Assembly (NCBI GenBank): GCA_014904845.1
Contig: MU119212.1
Location: 248,001 to 312,000 of the forward strand
Reading direction: 5' to 3'
DNA from: Acephala macrosclerotiorum
Lineage: Eukaryota; Ascomycota; Leotiomycetes; Helotiales; Mollisiaceae
DNA: 64,000 nucleotides
The position numbers and the translations under genes were made by a program. Below, in pieces: positions 45,451-56,800 of this stretch. Every line of letters starts with the position of its first letter. Position 1 is the stretch's first letter. The notes beneath the pieces are model-generated. The model was not told the DNA's origin, did no database searches, and worked only from the letters and a program-made list of their open reading frames with translations.

Positions 45451-47013
45451 AGGCTGGGATATATTTTATTAGAAGGGAGAGATGTGGTGGAGTTGGAATT
45501 GGGATTGATGGCGAGGAGTTGTTTTGATTTCTAGTGATGGAGACGAGTTTATGTTCTGGAGATATCAAATCAAATTCCTTCTTCTTAACTACGAGAACGA
45601 CACACAAGAGAAAGAGGAAGAAGAGCACCCGACCCAATATCCCACCCCAAGCCGTGAATCTCCAAACTCTTCTTCCACCTCTTCTTCAAACAATGCGTCA
45701 AAACAAGGCGTCAACCGCTTCCCTCCCCCACCACCCTAACCACACTAACCCCATCCTCGCCCCACTTCCCCAAACCCCATATAGATTTAAATAAACACTT
45801 TTTCCCTAACAAACCACAAGCCGCAGTCAGCTTAGGCAGGTTGATCAGGTCACTTGTGGTTTAAGAGGTGGAAAAGACAGAGAAAACACGCCTGCCCCGA
45901 GCTCAAAAGCGAGAGCACACGCCATAACGAAAAAAAATCCCAGTTCAACAATCGAGGGATTTTCATAGACCCACCTCGGTATCGAGGGTCTATGTTTTTG
46001 CAGATTTTTTTTTATGAGCCTGGAATGTTTTGGGCTTTTTTGAGTGTTTTCAGAAGTTTGATTTTCTTTTGGCTTGTTGCTAAGCGAGGAGGTTGACCAG
46101 ATCATGGACGACAGACAGGCTTCGGACGTCAATTTATCGACATTTTAGAGAGCAGGAAAATGCCTGATATCTCAGCCCCTGTAGAACATCGACTCTCTGA
46201 CAGCATGAACGATTACATAGCCGACTCTAGAGGAATTTCTAATTAAGTGAGGGAGACAGTCTCGCCATATCCATTTTTAAAAAGTAACATGAAATTTTGA
46301 AGAGCCGGGGATGAGCGCAATTCAATTCCCCAGAGCCTGAGGAACTTCGGGTGAAGTTCTAGAGAGCATACAAGGAAGGCGTGGTAGTTTCTTGCTCAAT
46401 GTAATAGACTCCATCCAAAAGTCACTTTCAAGTTTCCAATGTCCCGTGCTGCTTGGGGCTTTAGTATGCCTTATTTCTTGCCGCTGTGAGAAATTCAGAA
46501 TTCTAAGCCAATTCTCAAGATGAGGTGTACCTAATTGCCATGATATTACGTTGAAATATAGTTTCAATCCAGCCACATACCGCTAGCGAATTCCCCTGCC
46601 AACATGCACTAGTCTTTCAGTCGACTAAACAGATCTACGGGCAATCTCACCGCATACTGAAAAGCGACACTTCGAAGTACCAAAAAATCGAGGAAATTAA
46701 TCAGGACCTGAACCGAAGGACACAACAGCCCCGGATGACATCAAGAAGAGTGCTATGAACCTTCATGGGAGGCTACTCGGGGTCCAGTTCCAAGTCTCAG
46801 TGTCCCTCCAGTCTTAAAGATAATTGCGTAGTGCTCTATTCTGTCTCGCTCAATTGCATCTTGGGAGTACAGCATATAATGGGAAATCACCGACTGTGAT
46901 TCTCTCCTTCGTCATCTAATACAAACTACAATGCTTATAGGTATCAATCATCAAGGCTCTTGAAAAAAGAAAATAGGGCCAAGAAAACCCTCTCCATCCT
47001 CACTTATGAGTCT
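45451..47013. other. 1.5-kb region between convergent genes
   Basis: No gene is supported; AT-rich with short A and T runs. It contains the hairpin at 45964..45994 listed separately. The minus frame at 46576..46322 has no recognisable motif. Confidence 0.45.
45964..45994 (+). other. Bulged hairpin followed by T-rich tract
   Basis: CATAGAC at 45964 pairs with GTCTATG ending at 45994, and CCTCG/CGAGG continue the stem around a GTAT loop, leaving a three-base bulge; 12 base pairs in all. A T-run follows within 20 bases. It could be a structured 3' element or a relic of a mobile element; no target-site duplication was found. Confidence 0.4.
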
Positions 47014-49235
47014 CTACTCGTTGTCCTCCTGCTCACCCTTGGATGCGCGAGCTGACTCTTCAACAACACCAGTTGTGGCATTCTCCTCGCCATTAAGCTC
47101 CTCAAGAGTCTTGCGCGCAGTTTCTGGGATGCAGAGAGTGGTGAAGATACCGAGGAACATGAAGAGAGCGAAGATCTCCATGACGTGGGGTAACCATGGA
47201 GAAGCAGCACGGCCAGTCGCACCCTTAACGGCTCCACGAACACGGAGAGGAGCGATAGCGGATTGAGCAATGATGGCACCGATCTTGCCAGAGGCGGCAG
47301 AGATACCGTGGGAGGTTGAGCGGTAACGGGTGGGGAAGCACTCTCCGGGAACGATGAAGGTAGTGGCGTTGGGTCCAAAGTTGAAGAAGAACTGTGCAAG
47401 GACATACAGAGCGAGGAGACCGTGGTTGGGAATAACATTGTACCCGAAACCAAAGATACAAAAGAGGATGGTCTAAGTATAAAGTTAGCATTGTAAGCAT
47501 GGAGTTGGAATGGGAGAATTACAAGAACGGTGAAACCCATAAGTTGGATGGGTTTGCGGCCGAAGGTGTCGACAGTGGCAACTGTGACCCAGTAGCCGGG
47601 CAATGAGCCAGCCAACACGATGATTAGGTTACCGATGGCAGTGTTCATGAGGATCTTGTAGACAGTTGGTCCACCAGAGAAACCAATAGTAGAGAGAATG
47701 ATGGGGTTGTTAAGAGAGACACCATAGAAAGCACTGGTGATATCAGTATATGCACGGTGAGGAATTGAAGAAGACTTACATATCGAGCAGACACCAGGAA
47801 CCAGCCGTGCCAAGAAGGACTCGTCCATTCTTCCATGTCGAGTAGTACTTGACGAAGTCCTTGAAGCCTGCCTTAGGGATAGTGAGGTCCTTCTCGCCGG
47901 AAATGCGGCCTTGAACACGGGCAATCTCGTCTGGGTTACCCTCAGACTTGCCTTCCTTGTAAGCAGTAACATCATCTGCTGCCTTCTCAACATCACGGGC
48001 TACATCGAAGGTATATCGAGGTGTCTCGGGGATAGTAAGACGGTAGTAAAGAGCGATACAGGCGGGGACGGCACCGAAACCAATGAGGATTCTCCACATC
48101 TGTAACCCATGGCATTAGTGCAATGCTCTGATTGGTTCTTCAAGGTCCTCTTACTTTGTCCACGGCAAGTCCGCAGACACCCTGGCAGGTTGCGTAGGTC
48201 TTGGCGGTCAACAGACTCTCCTTGAAACCGGCAGTGACAATGATCATGACAATGGCAGCTGCCAATTGACCAAAGCCTTGCATAGCAAACACGGCTCCCA
48301 TCATGGCTCCTCTCCGTTTGGTGGTAGCGAACCTGCAGACCAGTCAGTTGCGGTTTTTAAAATGATAGTGTAGCCTTTTCAATGTCCCAGCCTTGACGAG
48401 ATAAGTAATGAGGCTACACCGGATTGAGATTCAGGATGTAGGAGCACGTCATAATACTGGCCACCGATCATTCTTGCTCGGAGGAGATCCCGAGAAAGTC
48501 CTAGCAAAGCTAGGAGATTAAGAGCACTAAGATGAAGTGAGGAACTTACTCGGAGGTGATAATGGAAGAAAGAGGGTAGTCGCCACCAATTCCTATTGCT
48601 GTTAGCTGGAGTTCAGGCTGAAGTCTGCCATAACTTACCAATACCCATAAGCACACGCCAGAAAATGATGACACCAACGATGTTCATGGAGTATGAGTTT
48701 GAGGACAGAGCCTGGGCCAAGGTTGCGAAGATGATGACAATCAGCTCCAATCCGTACATGCGTTTACGTCCAACGATATCAGCCAAAGCACCGAAGCCCA
48801 ATTGACCAACGACAGTTCCGGCGGAGGTGGCGACCTTGATGGCAGTATCAGAGTTTCTGACCAGAGAATTAGCTAGCACTGTAAAACGTCAAACAATGAG
48901 ACCTACGTAGGCATTGCCCCCTTCGATTTTGGCCTGTGATATGTTTAGCTAAAGGCCAAGCTTTGTCCTACATACTCTACTAACCAGTACACTATGCCCA
49001 ACATAGTGGTGAGAAGACCGACAGCAAAGATATCGTAAGAATCAGTGAAGAAACCGATACCAGCAACAACGCAGGCGCGAACGTGATACCACCCGAAAGG
49101 GGCTTTATCGATCTCAGCGAGAGCAAGACGTCTTCGCTCATTGGGATTAGCAATGTGGGCGAAGTCATTGTTGAAGTTGTGGAAGGCAGCGTTGCCTCCG
49201 GCCGTCTTGGCCAAAGGAGCAGCTGGTTCGGACAT
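47014..49235 (-). CDS. pho84: High-affinity inorganic phosphate transporter, Pho84 family
   Basis: Eight exons: 49235..48985, 48933..48907, 48856..48639, 48592..48550, 48332..48155, 48099..47780, 47733..47523, 47472..47014; 568 residues, 12 membrane helices. Phosphate:proton symporter marks are [19 protein letters not shown] in helix 1, [32 protein letters not shown], the signature [17 protein letters not shown], a large central cytosolic loop after [14 protein letters not shown], and the C-terminal [19 protein letters not shown] and [12 protein letters not shown]. The signature is created by joining exons 3-5. Intron 4 (48333..48549, 217 bp) is much longer than the others. It is expected in the plasma membrane and in ascomycetes is induced on phosphate starvation through a Pho4/NUC-1-type factor. 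Confidence 0.95.
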
Positions 49236-50756
49236 TGCTGTGGTAGGCAGATAAATTATCGAGGGTGAGTAAGGACTCGAGACCGTGGGGAAGGGTGGTC
49301 GATAATGACGAGCTTGCTGCTTGAGACTTTCAAACGAGAATACAGGAGGGACGCGGACGGTATTTAGCTGAGGCTTGCTTGGTGCACCCACAGCGCGCTC
49401 TCGAAGGAAGGCACGATGTTAGGGCGTACAAGACAGGGTTTACCAAGAGGCCATGGGTAGGTGAATACGGCAGGTCCGACTTCGACGCCAGCATCAGTCT
49501 CACAGTCATCTGTTTTTAAGGATGGATGAGGTAGATTAGCCCGCGACGCAATGAATAGCAGAAGCAAGTACCGCAACGATGCAGACCCGTGCAGGACCGA
49601 TAGCAAAATCATGAGCCACAGCGCTGGAGATTTTGCGTGCACATGGGGGGATAAGCATGAGACGATGTTCGCGAGGCTGGCGAGGCTGAATCACCGTGGA
49701 AGAGGCGTTCATCAAATTCGACCTATGGGAGGGGCAGGATGGTGCACGTTTTCTATCTACGAGCTTACCGGAGAACGCAACTGGGGAAGGGCGCAATTCT
49801 GACCCATGAAAAGAGCGTTGTTTCTCGGTGTACATCTTTTTTGCATTATTGGTACCACTTCACTGCGGCGTTTGTATGCGTCCGTTTTTGGTGAAGCGCA
49901 GGGGTCCCACTCAACCCACGGAGTCTGTGTAGATCTAGGACTCGCTTGTCTGGGGACACATGGGATATTGGCGCTGGCAGCTAGGATTCTTTTGAAGCTG
50001 TCTCGTCGATTCGTGCTTTTGGTATGGCCAGGCACTTGCTGTAGCAAATCGGCCCTGGATCGAAAGGCCCATGTTCATCTGCATGACCCCTCCACACCGA
50101 GACATGACCCTAAAGCAGACGTTGCCAAGCTCATGGGACATTCGAAGAAGCCCAATATCTCGGTTGACGGGCTGTTAGCACATAAGAACCTGACGAAAAC
50201 GTGAGACTTTTCGTGGGATGAATGCTAACCGCAAGCACGTTCCTCAGCATGAAGCGGAGAGAGGCCGATGTCGATATATTTGAAGGTGTCATGAAGAATT
50301 GCTCTCGTGACGATGATCCTTCTTTAGACTTTGCTCTCCCGTCTTTTCTTTTGACACGCCTCCCTGCTTGACCACAAAGTACCAGTGGTTGAAGGACATT
50401 TGAATTGTCGGGGAGACTCGGGAGGATATTGGGTTTTAGGTAAACTGGGAGGGTCCGAACGTTTTTGCTCTCTTGGAACCACATTACCGGAAGACATGTT
50501 TGGCAACTCCAATTTCATGGAGTACGTTTCCAGGTGTCTGGCTAAGCATCCCAAGAAACCAGCAAGCTTCTCCAAATGACCCACAAGGCACCCTCCAGAA
50601 AGATGCCGGCCCGCATTTGGAATTCCGAATAGTTTTCAGTCCTGAAGATTCCAAGGGGTGGCGCAAACAGCCTGGCCGGAGAGTACCAGGATACACGCCG
50701 AGGCTCTTGGGGCTAGCCATAGTTGGTTATGTGTCAAGTGTCTTCACCCACCTGCA
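49236..50756. other. 1.5-kb upstream region of the phosphate transporter
   Basis: Promoter side of the phosphate transporter and 3' side of tad3. It contains one GCACGTTTT word at 49744..49752, matching a known Pho4 site form, about 510 bp upstream of the ATG. No gene is supported despite many 60-130 codon frames. Confidence 0.45.
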
Positions 50757-52494
50757 TCAAGCATGGAGGTCTCCACTACTGCTCTTCTTTTCGTCAACGT
50801 CACGTTGCCATTGCCAAGCAAGCACCGTCCAGTTCAGCTCTTTTCTCCAAGCAAGCCCATGACCGAGTTCGCCGTCTGCACACATTCCACCAGTTTTTCT
50901 CATGCGTCGTTCGAAGATAACTCGACCAAACCTCGAATGTATGATGGCCATCGAACACATAACGCAAGGTTCGTGTGTGCAATAAATCTCGAGACCGTGG
51001 CATAGGTATCCATTTCGGTTGCCATCTGGGTCGAAATGTTGCTTCTCAATTCCTAGAAGTGGGTGGTCCTGGAAGATCTCGCGATTTTCTTGGCGCTGCA
51101 CATCCACATATCCAGAGACTCGCCTAGGTGCGCCATCCAGTTCTTTATCGGATTCTGACGATTTTAGAGTTCTCTCCAGCTTTGGCGCGGGGTATGTGGA
51201 CGAATCTGCTGCAATGGATATGCTCGAATCGGCCTCGTGTTGGTCCTTGGATACCTCTGTCGCTAGGTTTGGTGTTGCAGAAACAGCATTCCGGGTAGGA
51301 GGTACGCGCCCAGTAGCTATAAGATTGTCACTCCCATTCTTGGCGTCGATTGTGTATCCTGACGGAGCGGGGTAGTCTGAGAAGGTCGTACCATCGTCTC
51401 CTGCCTTTCCAGCTGCTGGCAGTCCAATAGGGGACTCCTCACTATCGATCGAGCCTCGAATCTCGTCCCTCTTCTTCACAGAGCCTGCAACCATTCCAAT
51501 AGCTCTCATAACGGCATGAGCAGTCACATTACCCACTGCCCCTCTATCTTCGCCCAGAACACATCCCTTCCACCTCGAATCTCCTGCGACAGCAACGACG
51601 TTTGCCTTTTTAGCTCTCCTTTCGACAACCACAACTCCAACTTTCTCTCCAAATCCAGCTTCTTCGGTGTTACTGGCAACTTCATGCGCGAGACTTATCC
51701 ACTTCTGTACCTCGTCACGAATCTCCTCCTCTGCTCTCGAAATAATACTCGGATGTGATCCAAACGGGTTGTTCTTCTTATACACGGTTGGCCAGTACTG
51801 TTCCGTCCAATTCTTTGCTTGGTCCTGAGAAGTGGGAGCAAGGAGGGGTACCTTGGTTGTGAAAAGCACTGGATCGCTGACGATTGCAGAGAGTTGAAGA
51901 TGGAGATCTGCCAAAGAGATGGCACTGATTGGACCAACGATGAGGAATAGCTTCAGGCCTTCGCTGTATGAATTACTGTGTAGAAGCTGATCTCGATTAG
52001 TGATATCTCGGCTTGCAGCAAACAAATCTCTAACGTGGTCTGGCACGTCCGACGACTTCGCAAAGCGGCGAAGATGCTGGAAATCGAGTCCGCCATCATC
52101 CGGAACCAGTTTTCGAATCAAACTGTGTTCAATGTCAACATGTTATCCACAAAGGCATTTACGCCTCACAGGACCCCCCCAGCTCTACATTTTCGAAAGT
52201 CTCCCGATAGCAAACACGGGACATGAACACACAATCCCCAAAACGCGATCGCAACATAGAATAACCAGTAGAAGAGCAAAACTCATACCTCAAAGCACCA
52301 CTAGCCCCCTTGACAGGAACAGCAGTGACAAGAACCTCCACGACTGTATCACTTCTCCTCATCTCCAACGTAGTTTTCAACGGCACCAGAATCCCTGCTG
52401 CCTTTACCCCATCCCCACCCCCTTCATGGCTTCCAACATGGCCATTCAACCCCTCCACCCTCTCGGGGCTCAAATCTGCGTCATTGGCCTTCAT
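50757..52494 (-). CDS. tad3: tRNA-specific adenosine deaminase subunit Tad3 (ADAT3)
   Basis: Two exons, 52494..52289 and 52122..50757, 523 residues; the 166-bp intron has a GTATGA donor and an ACACAG acceptor. Tad3 is the structural partner of Tad2 in the enzyme that converts A34 to inosine in tRNA anticodons. The zinc-deaminase fold is recognisable: HAVMRAIGMV near residue 270, in which the catalytic Glu of HAE is Val, as expected for the inactive subunit, and GLEIYCTHEPCVMCSMAIIHSRFG near 455, with both zinc cysteines. Between them is a fungal low-complexity insertion of over 150 residues. The frame stays open for about 35 codons above the chosen ATG (contains LIFDDFKDLDLVIEEKG) with no ATG, so an additional 5' exon cannot be excluded. 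Confidence 0.92.
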
Positions 52495-53818
52495 CTCATC
52501 ACGTCTTCTGCTCCCTTCTCCTCAATAACCAGATCCAAGTCCTTGAAATCGTCGAAAATCAAATTGCGAGAAGACTCAAGTCCGAGAAGCTCGCAATGTG
52601 ATCAAGATTGTTTGTTGAAGAAGGAAGGAGTTTGAAGGAAGGCTGCCACTGCCAAGGCTAGAAATCCTTAGCGTAAAAGATTTCATTTCGTAGCCTCGCA
52701 TACACGTGAGCGGGATACAGCGGCAGCCTAAAATAAGGGGTGTTTCACATTCTCCAGGGGTCCTGTAAATGCCGCGCTTGAAATCCCTTGATTTTTGCGG
52801 AGAGGAACCAGCCTCACTTTGAGCTTCATTACCACAATGTTAGGCAATCATGTCACGATGTGTCATAGGCAAGTCAATCACATTCAATTAGCACAGAGCA
52901 GTTGTTTTATGAACCATTTCCTCAGTCAAGTCTAGGCTAGTTACAAGTTTTGGCTGCAACGCAGTCCTCCCCTGAGTCAGACCCAGATTGCGAAAAAGAA
53001 GAGCAGGTAAGAATATGTCACATGAGTTTGCTGTCAAAGATCAATGATCGCCAGTCCGAAGAAAGCATCAAAGAAAAGACAAGCAAGAACCCTTTTGGAA
53101 AAATGACCGCTATGTGCCACCTTGCAAAGAAGAAATCGCGACTCAGGTCTTTTTTGGTCAAATAGTATAAGGGCAGGGTACAAAGTGCACCAGACTGTAA
53201 GACGAGACTATCATGCAAGAGGGTGGACTCGAGCTAGAATCGCAAGTCAAACTGTCTAGGCAAGAAGAAGTGAAGAAGGTGGCAGAATGTGGGGAGGCAC
53301 AAGATTGCTGCTCATGAATTGTCGAAGGAAAGGGAACCCATTGAGACAAATGCCCAGAAAAACAGAAACAATTGCCGGAAAAACATTGCGAAAAGAAAGA
53401 TCTATGTCGTCGCCCCCATCCAGGTACGGGTACAGGTTGAGTGCGCTGTGACCATGCGCCGAGAAATTGTCGTTCGATTCGTGCCGAGATCTTTTTTGTG
53501 ATCGAGCTGCTATTGTACAAGGGGCAGCAGAAAAGGGACTGATTGCCATTTTCGTGATGCATGCTTTTTGTGAATGTCGATCGAAGGAAAGTCTGCGCCA
53601 GACCAGTATCTCTGGATGCTACAACAAAGGGCCGTGAAATTCGTAGTTGGAAAACAGTCGTTGAAGGCAAGCTCCGTAAGTTAATGCAGAAGGTGTTTGT
53701 CGAAAGACATACCAACGAACGCAAACCGAGGTGTATCGCGCATCCAATGACTAGAAAAGTGATCATGCCTCGTACCGTTACAATCGTAAAGATCATGTCG
53801 TCATTACGAGAAGGATGA
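52495..53818. other. Intergenic region, 3' of the PUF gene
   Basis: About 1.3 kb upstream of tad3 and downstream of the PUF gene. The long minus frame 53853..53158 overlaps the PUF stop region and has no motif, so it is taken as 3' UTR. A CACGTG word lies near 52704. Confidence 0.5.
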
Positions 53819-56800
53819 TTACAGCCAATTGCCATTGCCATTCTGACCAGCACCTCGACCGTAAGGGAAAGGGAGGGCTCCGCCAGAAGTCAAGGTGTCG
53901 CTGGAAGGGAATCCACTAGGCTGAGCAGCGGGGCGAGTTCCTCCAAGACCAGGGGTGGCACTGCCAGCGGGCGTGTAGCTACCATTGGTATAGCCACCGA
54001 CTGGGGAAGTGAAGTGGCTCGCAGAGACATTCGAGACACCACGCTGATGACGAGATGAAACTTGGGCAGGCTCAGCCTCGTTTGGTGTGGCTTGACCGCT
54101 GGATGGACCACTACGGCCCTCAGTGCCTTGGATCTTCGCCTGGATACGACGACCATAGGGAGTGGTGCGAATAGCCGGGAGATAAGGACGAATGGCTTCA
54201 ATGAGTCTAGCCTTCATCGCCGGATTGGCATAGTCAAGAGCTGTCTGGATGACATAGTTGGCAAATGAGTCCCGGAGGAGGCGATCGAGCTCGGAAGGTT
54301 GCAGCATCTCATCGATGAGCATATCCTTAGACGGCTCTTGGGCGCAACGCAAGCACTTCTCAATGACATTGGAAGAGAACTTCTGCTTGGAGAGCTGGCC
54401 GACACGTCCACGGAACATCTGAACAAGGGGTTCGGTGAAGACAGGTTCGTTCAAGTCGAGGATGTATTGAACGACATAGTTGCCGAATGGGTCTTGGACG
54501 AGGATGTAGGCATTATTGGAGATTTGGCGAATCAACCAAGCCTTTTGGTCACCAGAAGCATGATCAATGCAGCGTTGGAGAACACAGCAGCCATGACGAT
54601 GGGTTCCAACATCAACGCAGTGAGTACCAACAGCATCAAAGATGAATTGGGCGTCAGCTGAAGAAAGCTTGTTCAAGCACTTCTGGATGACGTGGTTGCC
54701 GTTCAGGTCCTGAATAAGCTCAACGACCCGGTAGCGGAGAGCACCAATGATGGTTTGGACTTGACCCGGAGTAGAAATGAACTCAATCATCTTTTGAAGA
54801 GCTCGAGTACCGTGTTGGTTGAGAGCAATGCGGACGAGGTCTTGAGAGGCGTTCTCGATCAAGACAGTTCGCTCCTCATCGTTGCAATACTCGAGAAGCT
54901 TTTGGCAGAGATAGTTTCCGAATGGATCAGTCATCAACTCAACGACATGCTGGTTAGTCTCAAGCCAGATCATGTGGACCTGTTCAGGTTGGCGATCCTC
55001 CAGCTTCTTTTGAAGGTAACGGCAACCGTGCTGATCCTTGCACAATGTATAGATCTCACCACCAAGCTGCTCGAGGGCCATGTTGGCAAATCGGTTCATA
55101 GCTGTGAAATATGTCAGAAGAGTCTATAGAGTTGAAGTGGAAAAACTTACCTTCTCCATCGTTCTGGCGTCTCTGCTGGATAACCCGAGCTTGGCTATCA
55201 CGAGGGGGACCTGCCTGAGGATACATAGCACCACCATAGTTGGCGTACGGATTCTGTGGAGAGTACATGGGCTGACCAATTTGCATGTTCTGCATACCCA
55301 TAGCCATCATGTTGACGTTATAACCGCCATTGTAGTAAGGAGAAGTAACAGCATAGGCTTGTTGGGTAGTTGGTGAGGTGATAGCGGCTGGCATCGGAGC
55401 CTGTGACATGCTCTGACTGAGGGACGGGCCAAATGCAGGGGCATTGGGGTGAAGGGCGGAGGAGATTGATTGGTAGCCACCGTTTTGAGCCTCACGCAAA
55501 GTGGCAGCTTCTGGAGAAGTCATCTCGCGGCTGAGTCGGTTGTTCATAGCATTTGGGGGAATGCGGCCCAAGCTGGCATTGTGGTTGTGCAGGTGCTGTT
55601 GAGCATGAGAGTTAGGTGTAGTGTTGATAGCATGGACACCGTTTGTTGTGGATCTCATAGTAGTGACATCGTTTGCGGAGTATGATGACTGCAGCTTTGG
55701 CGGAGTTGCCTGTGGCTTGGGGGAAGACATCTGAGTGGTATCTGGACCGTCAACGTACTTCAGATCGAGTGAGTGTCTGAAGGAATTAGAGCGGCTCGAG
55801 ATTGGGGATTCAGAGACAGCTTGGGAGTTCGATGCTGATCCGTTTGCCTGGGCTTGAGTCTGGCTTTGGACGCCATTGACAGGGAGGGTATGGGTTGATT
55901 GAGTGGAACGGTGACGGGTGAATGCGCCCCATCCGTTGGAATCAGGTCCTGGAGACTGGGAAAGAGCGAGATCGAGCGCAGCAGAAGAAGCGGAAAGCTG
56001 CATCTAGCGGTCAGTGCTACGCAATCTAGAAATCGTTGGAGAACATACCTGGCTGGGATAGTTTTGGTCTCGGACGAGGATGGGGAAATTATTGTCGGTA
56101 GCGTTCATCTCCAAGTAATTGTTGACATCTGGTGATGTCGTACCACCATCCTCCTCTCCAAAGAGGAAGCGGGCAGTGTTGGTCTGGTCGAGTGACAACA
56201 TCTCGTGCATGCCGTTGCGCGATCTGGTCACAGGCATCGAGTATCTGTTGACGCTTGGGGATTGTCAGTTACGGTTTGACAGTTTGCTGAGGTATGCTCA
56301 GATCGACAAAGGTAGTGATGATGTGGAGGAGCAAAGAGTGCGTGAAGTTGAAAGGATTTGAGTTTGCTGTGTCGTTGTACAGAGCGAACAGTTCCGTTGG
56401 GTTTTGTAGACAGTTGTCTTCCGCGCCAACGAAGATTGTCTTGTGGATGGGGTTGGGGAAGGAAAGGTTGAAGAGGTTGAAGTTGTAAGTTGTAGATCGA
56501 AAGGAAGGTGTGGGGAGGGGGGATATGTGGGTAGAGCTAAGACTGACGGAAGCTAAGGCGCAGAGCTGCGGCTCGGAATTGCTGTCTTGCAACTACGGCT
56601 CGAGTTTGCTGTCTTGCAACTGCGGCTCAGGTTGACTGCTTTGTAACTGCGGCTCGAGTTTGCTATCTTGCATCTGCACTTGCGACTCGAATTTGCTGTC
56701 TTGCAACTACGACTTGACTTTGTAGTCTGACCTTTTGGTTTAGCCTGTGAGGAAATGGTGGTGAATTCTGTCCAGGTGTTGAGGCTTGAACTCTCTCATC

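Noticed and set aside
53158..53853. 231-codon minus-strand frame at the end of the PUF gene
   Set aside because: Overlaps the PUF stop in another frame; Cys/Ser-rich, motif-free composition fits a 3' UTR.
54692..55129. 145-codon plus-strand frame opposite the PUF repeats
   Set aside because: Antisense shadow of a strongly conserved domain; frame openness reflects codon bias.
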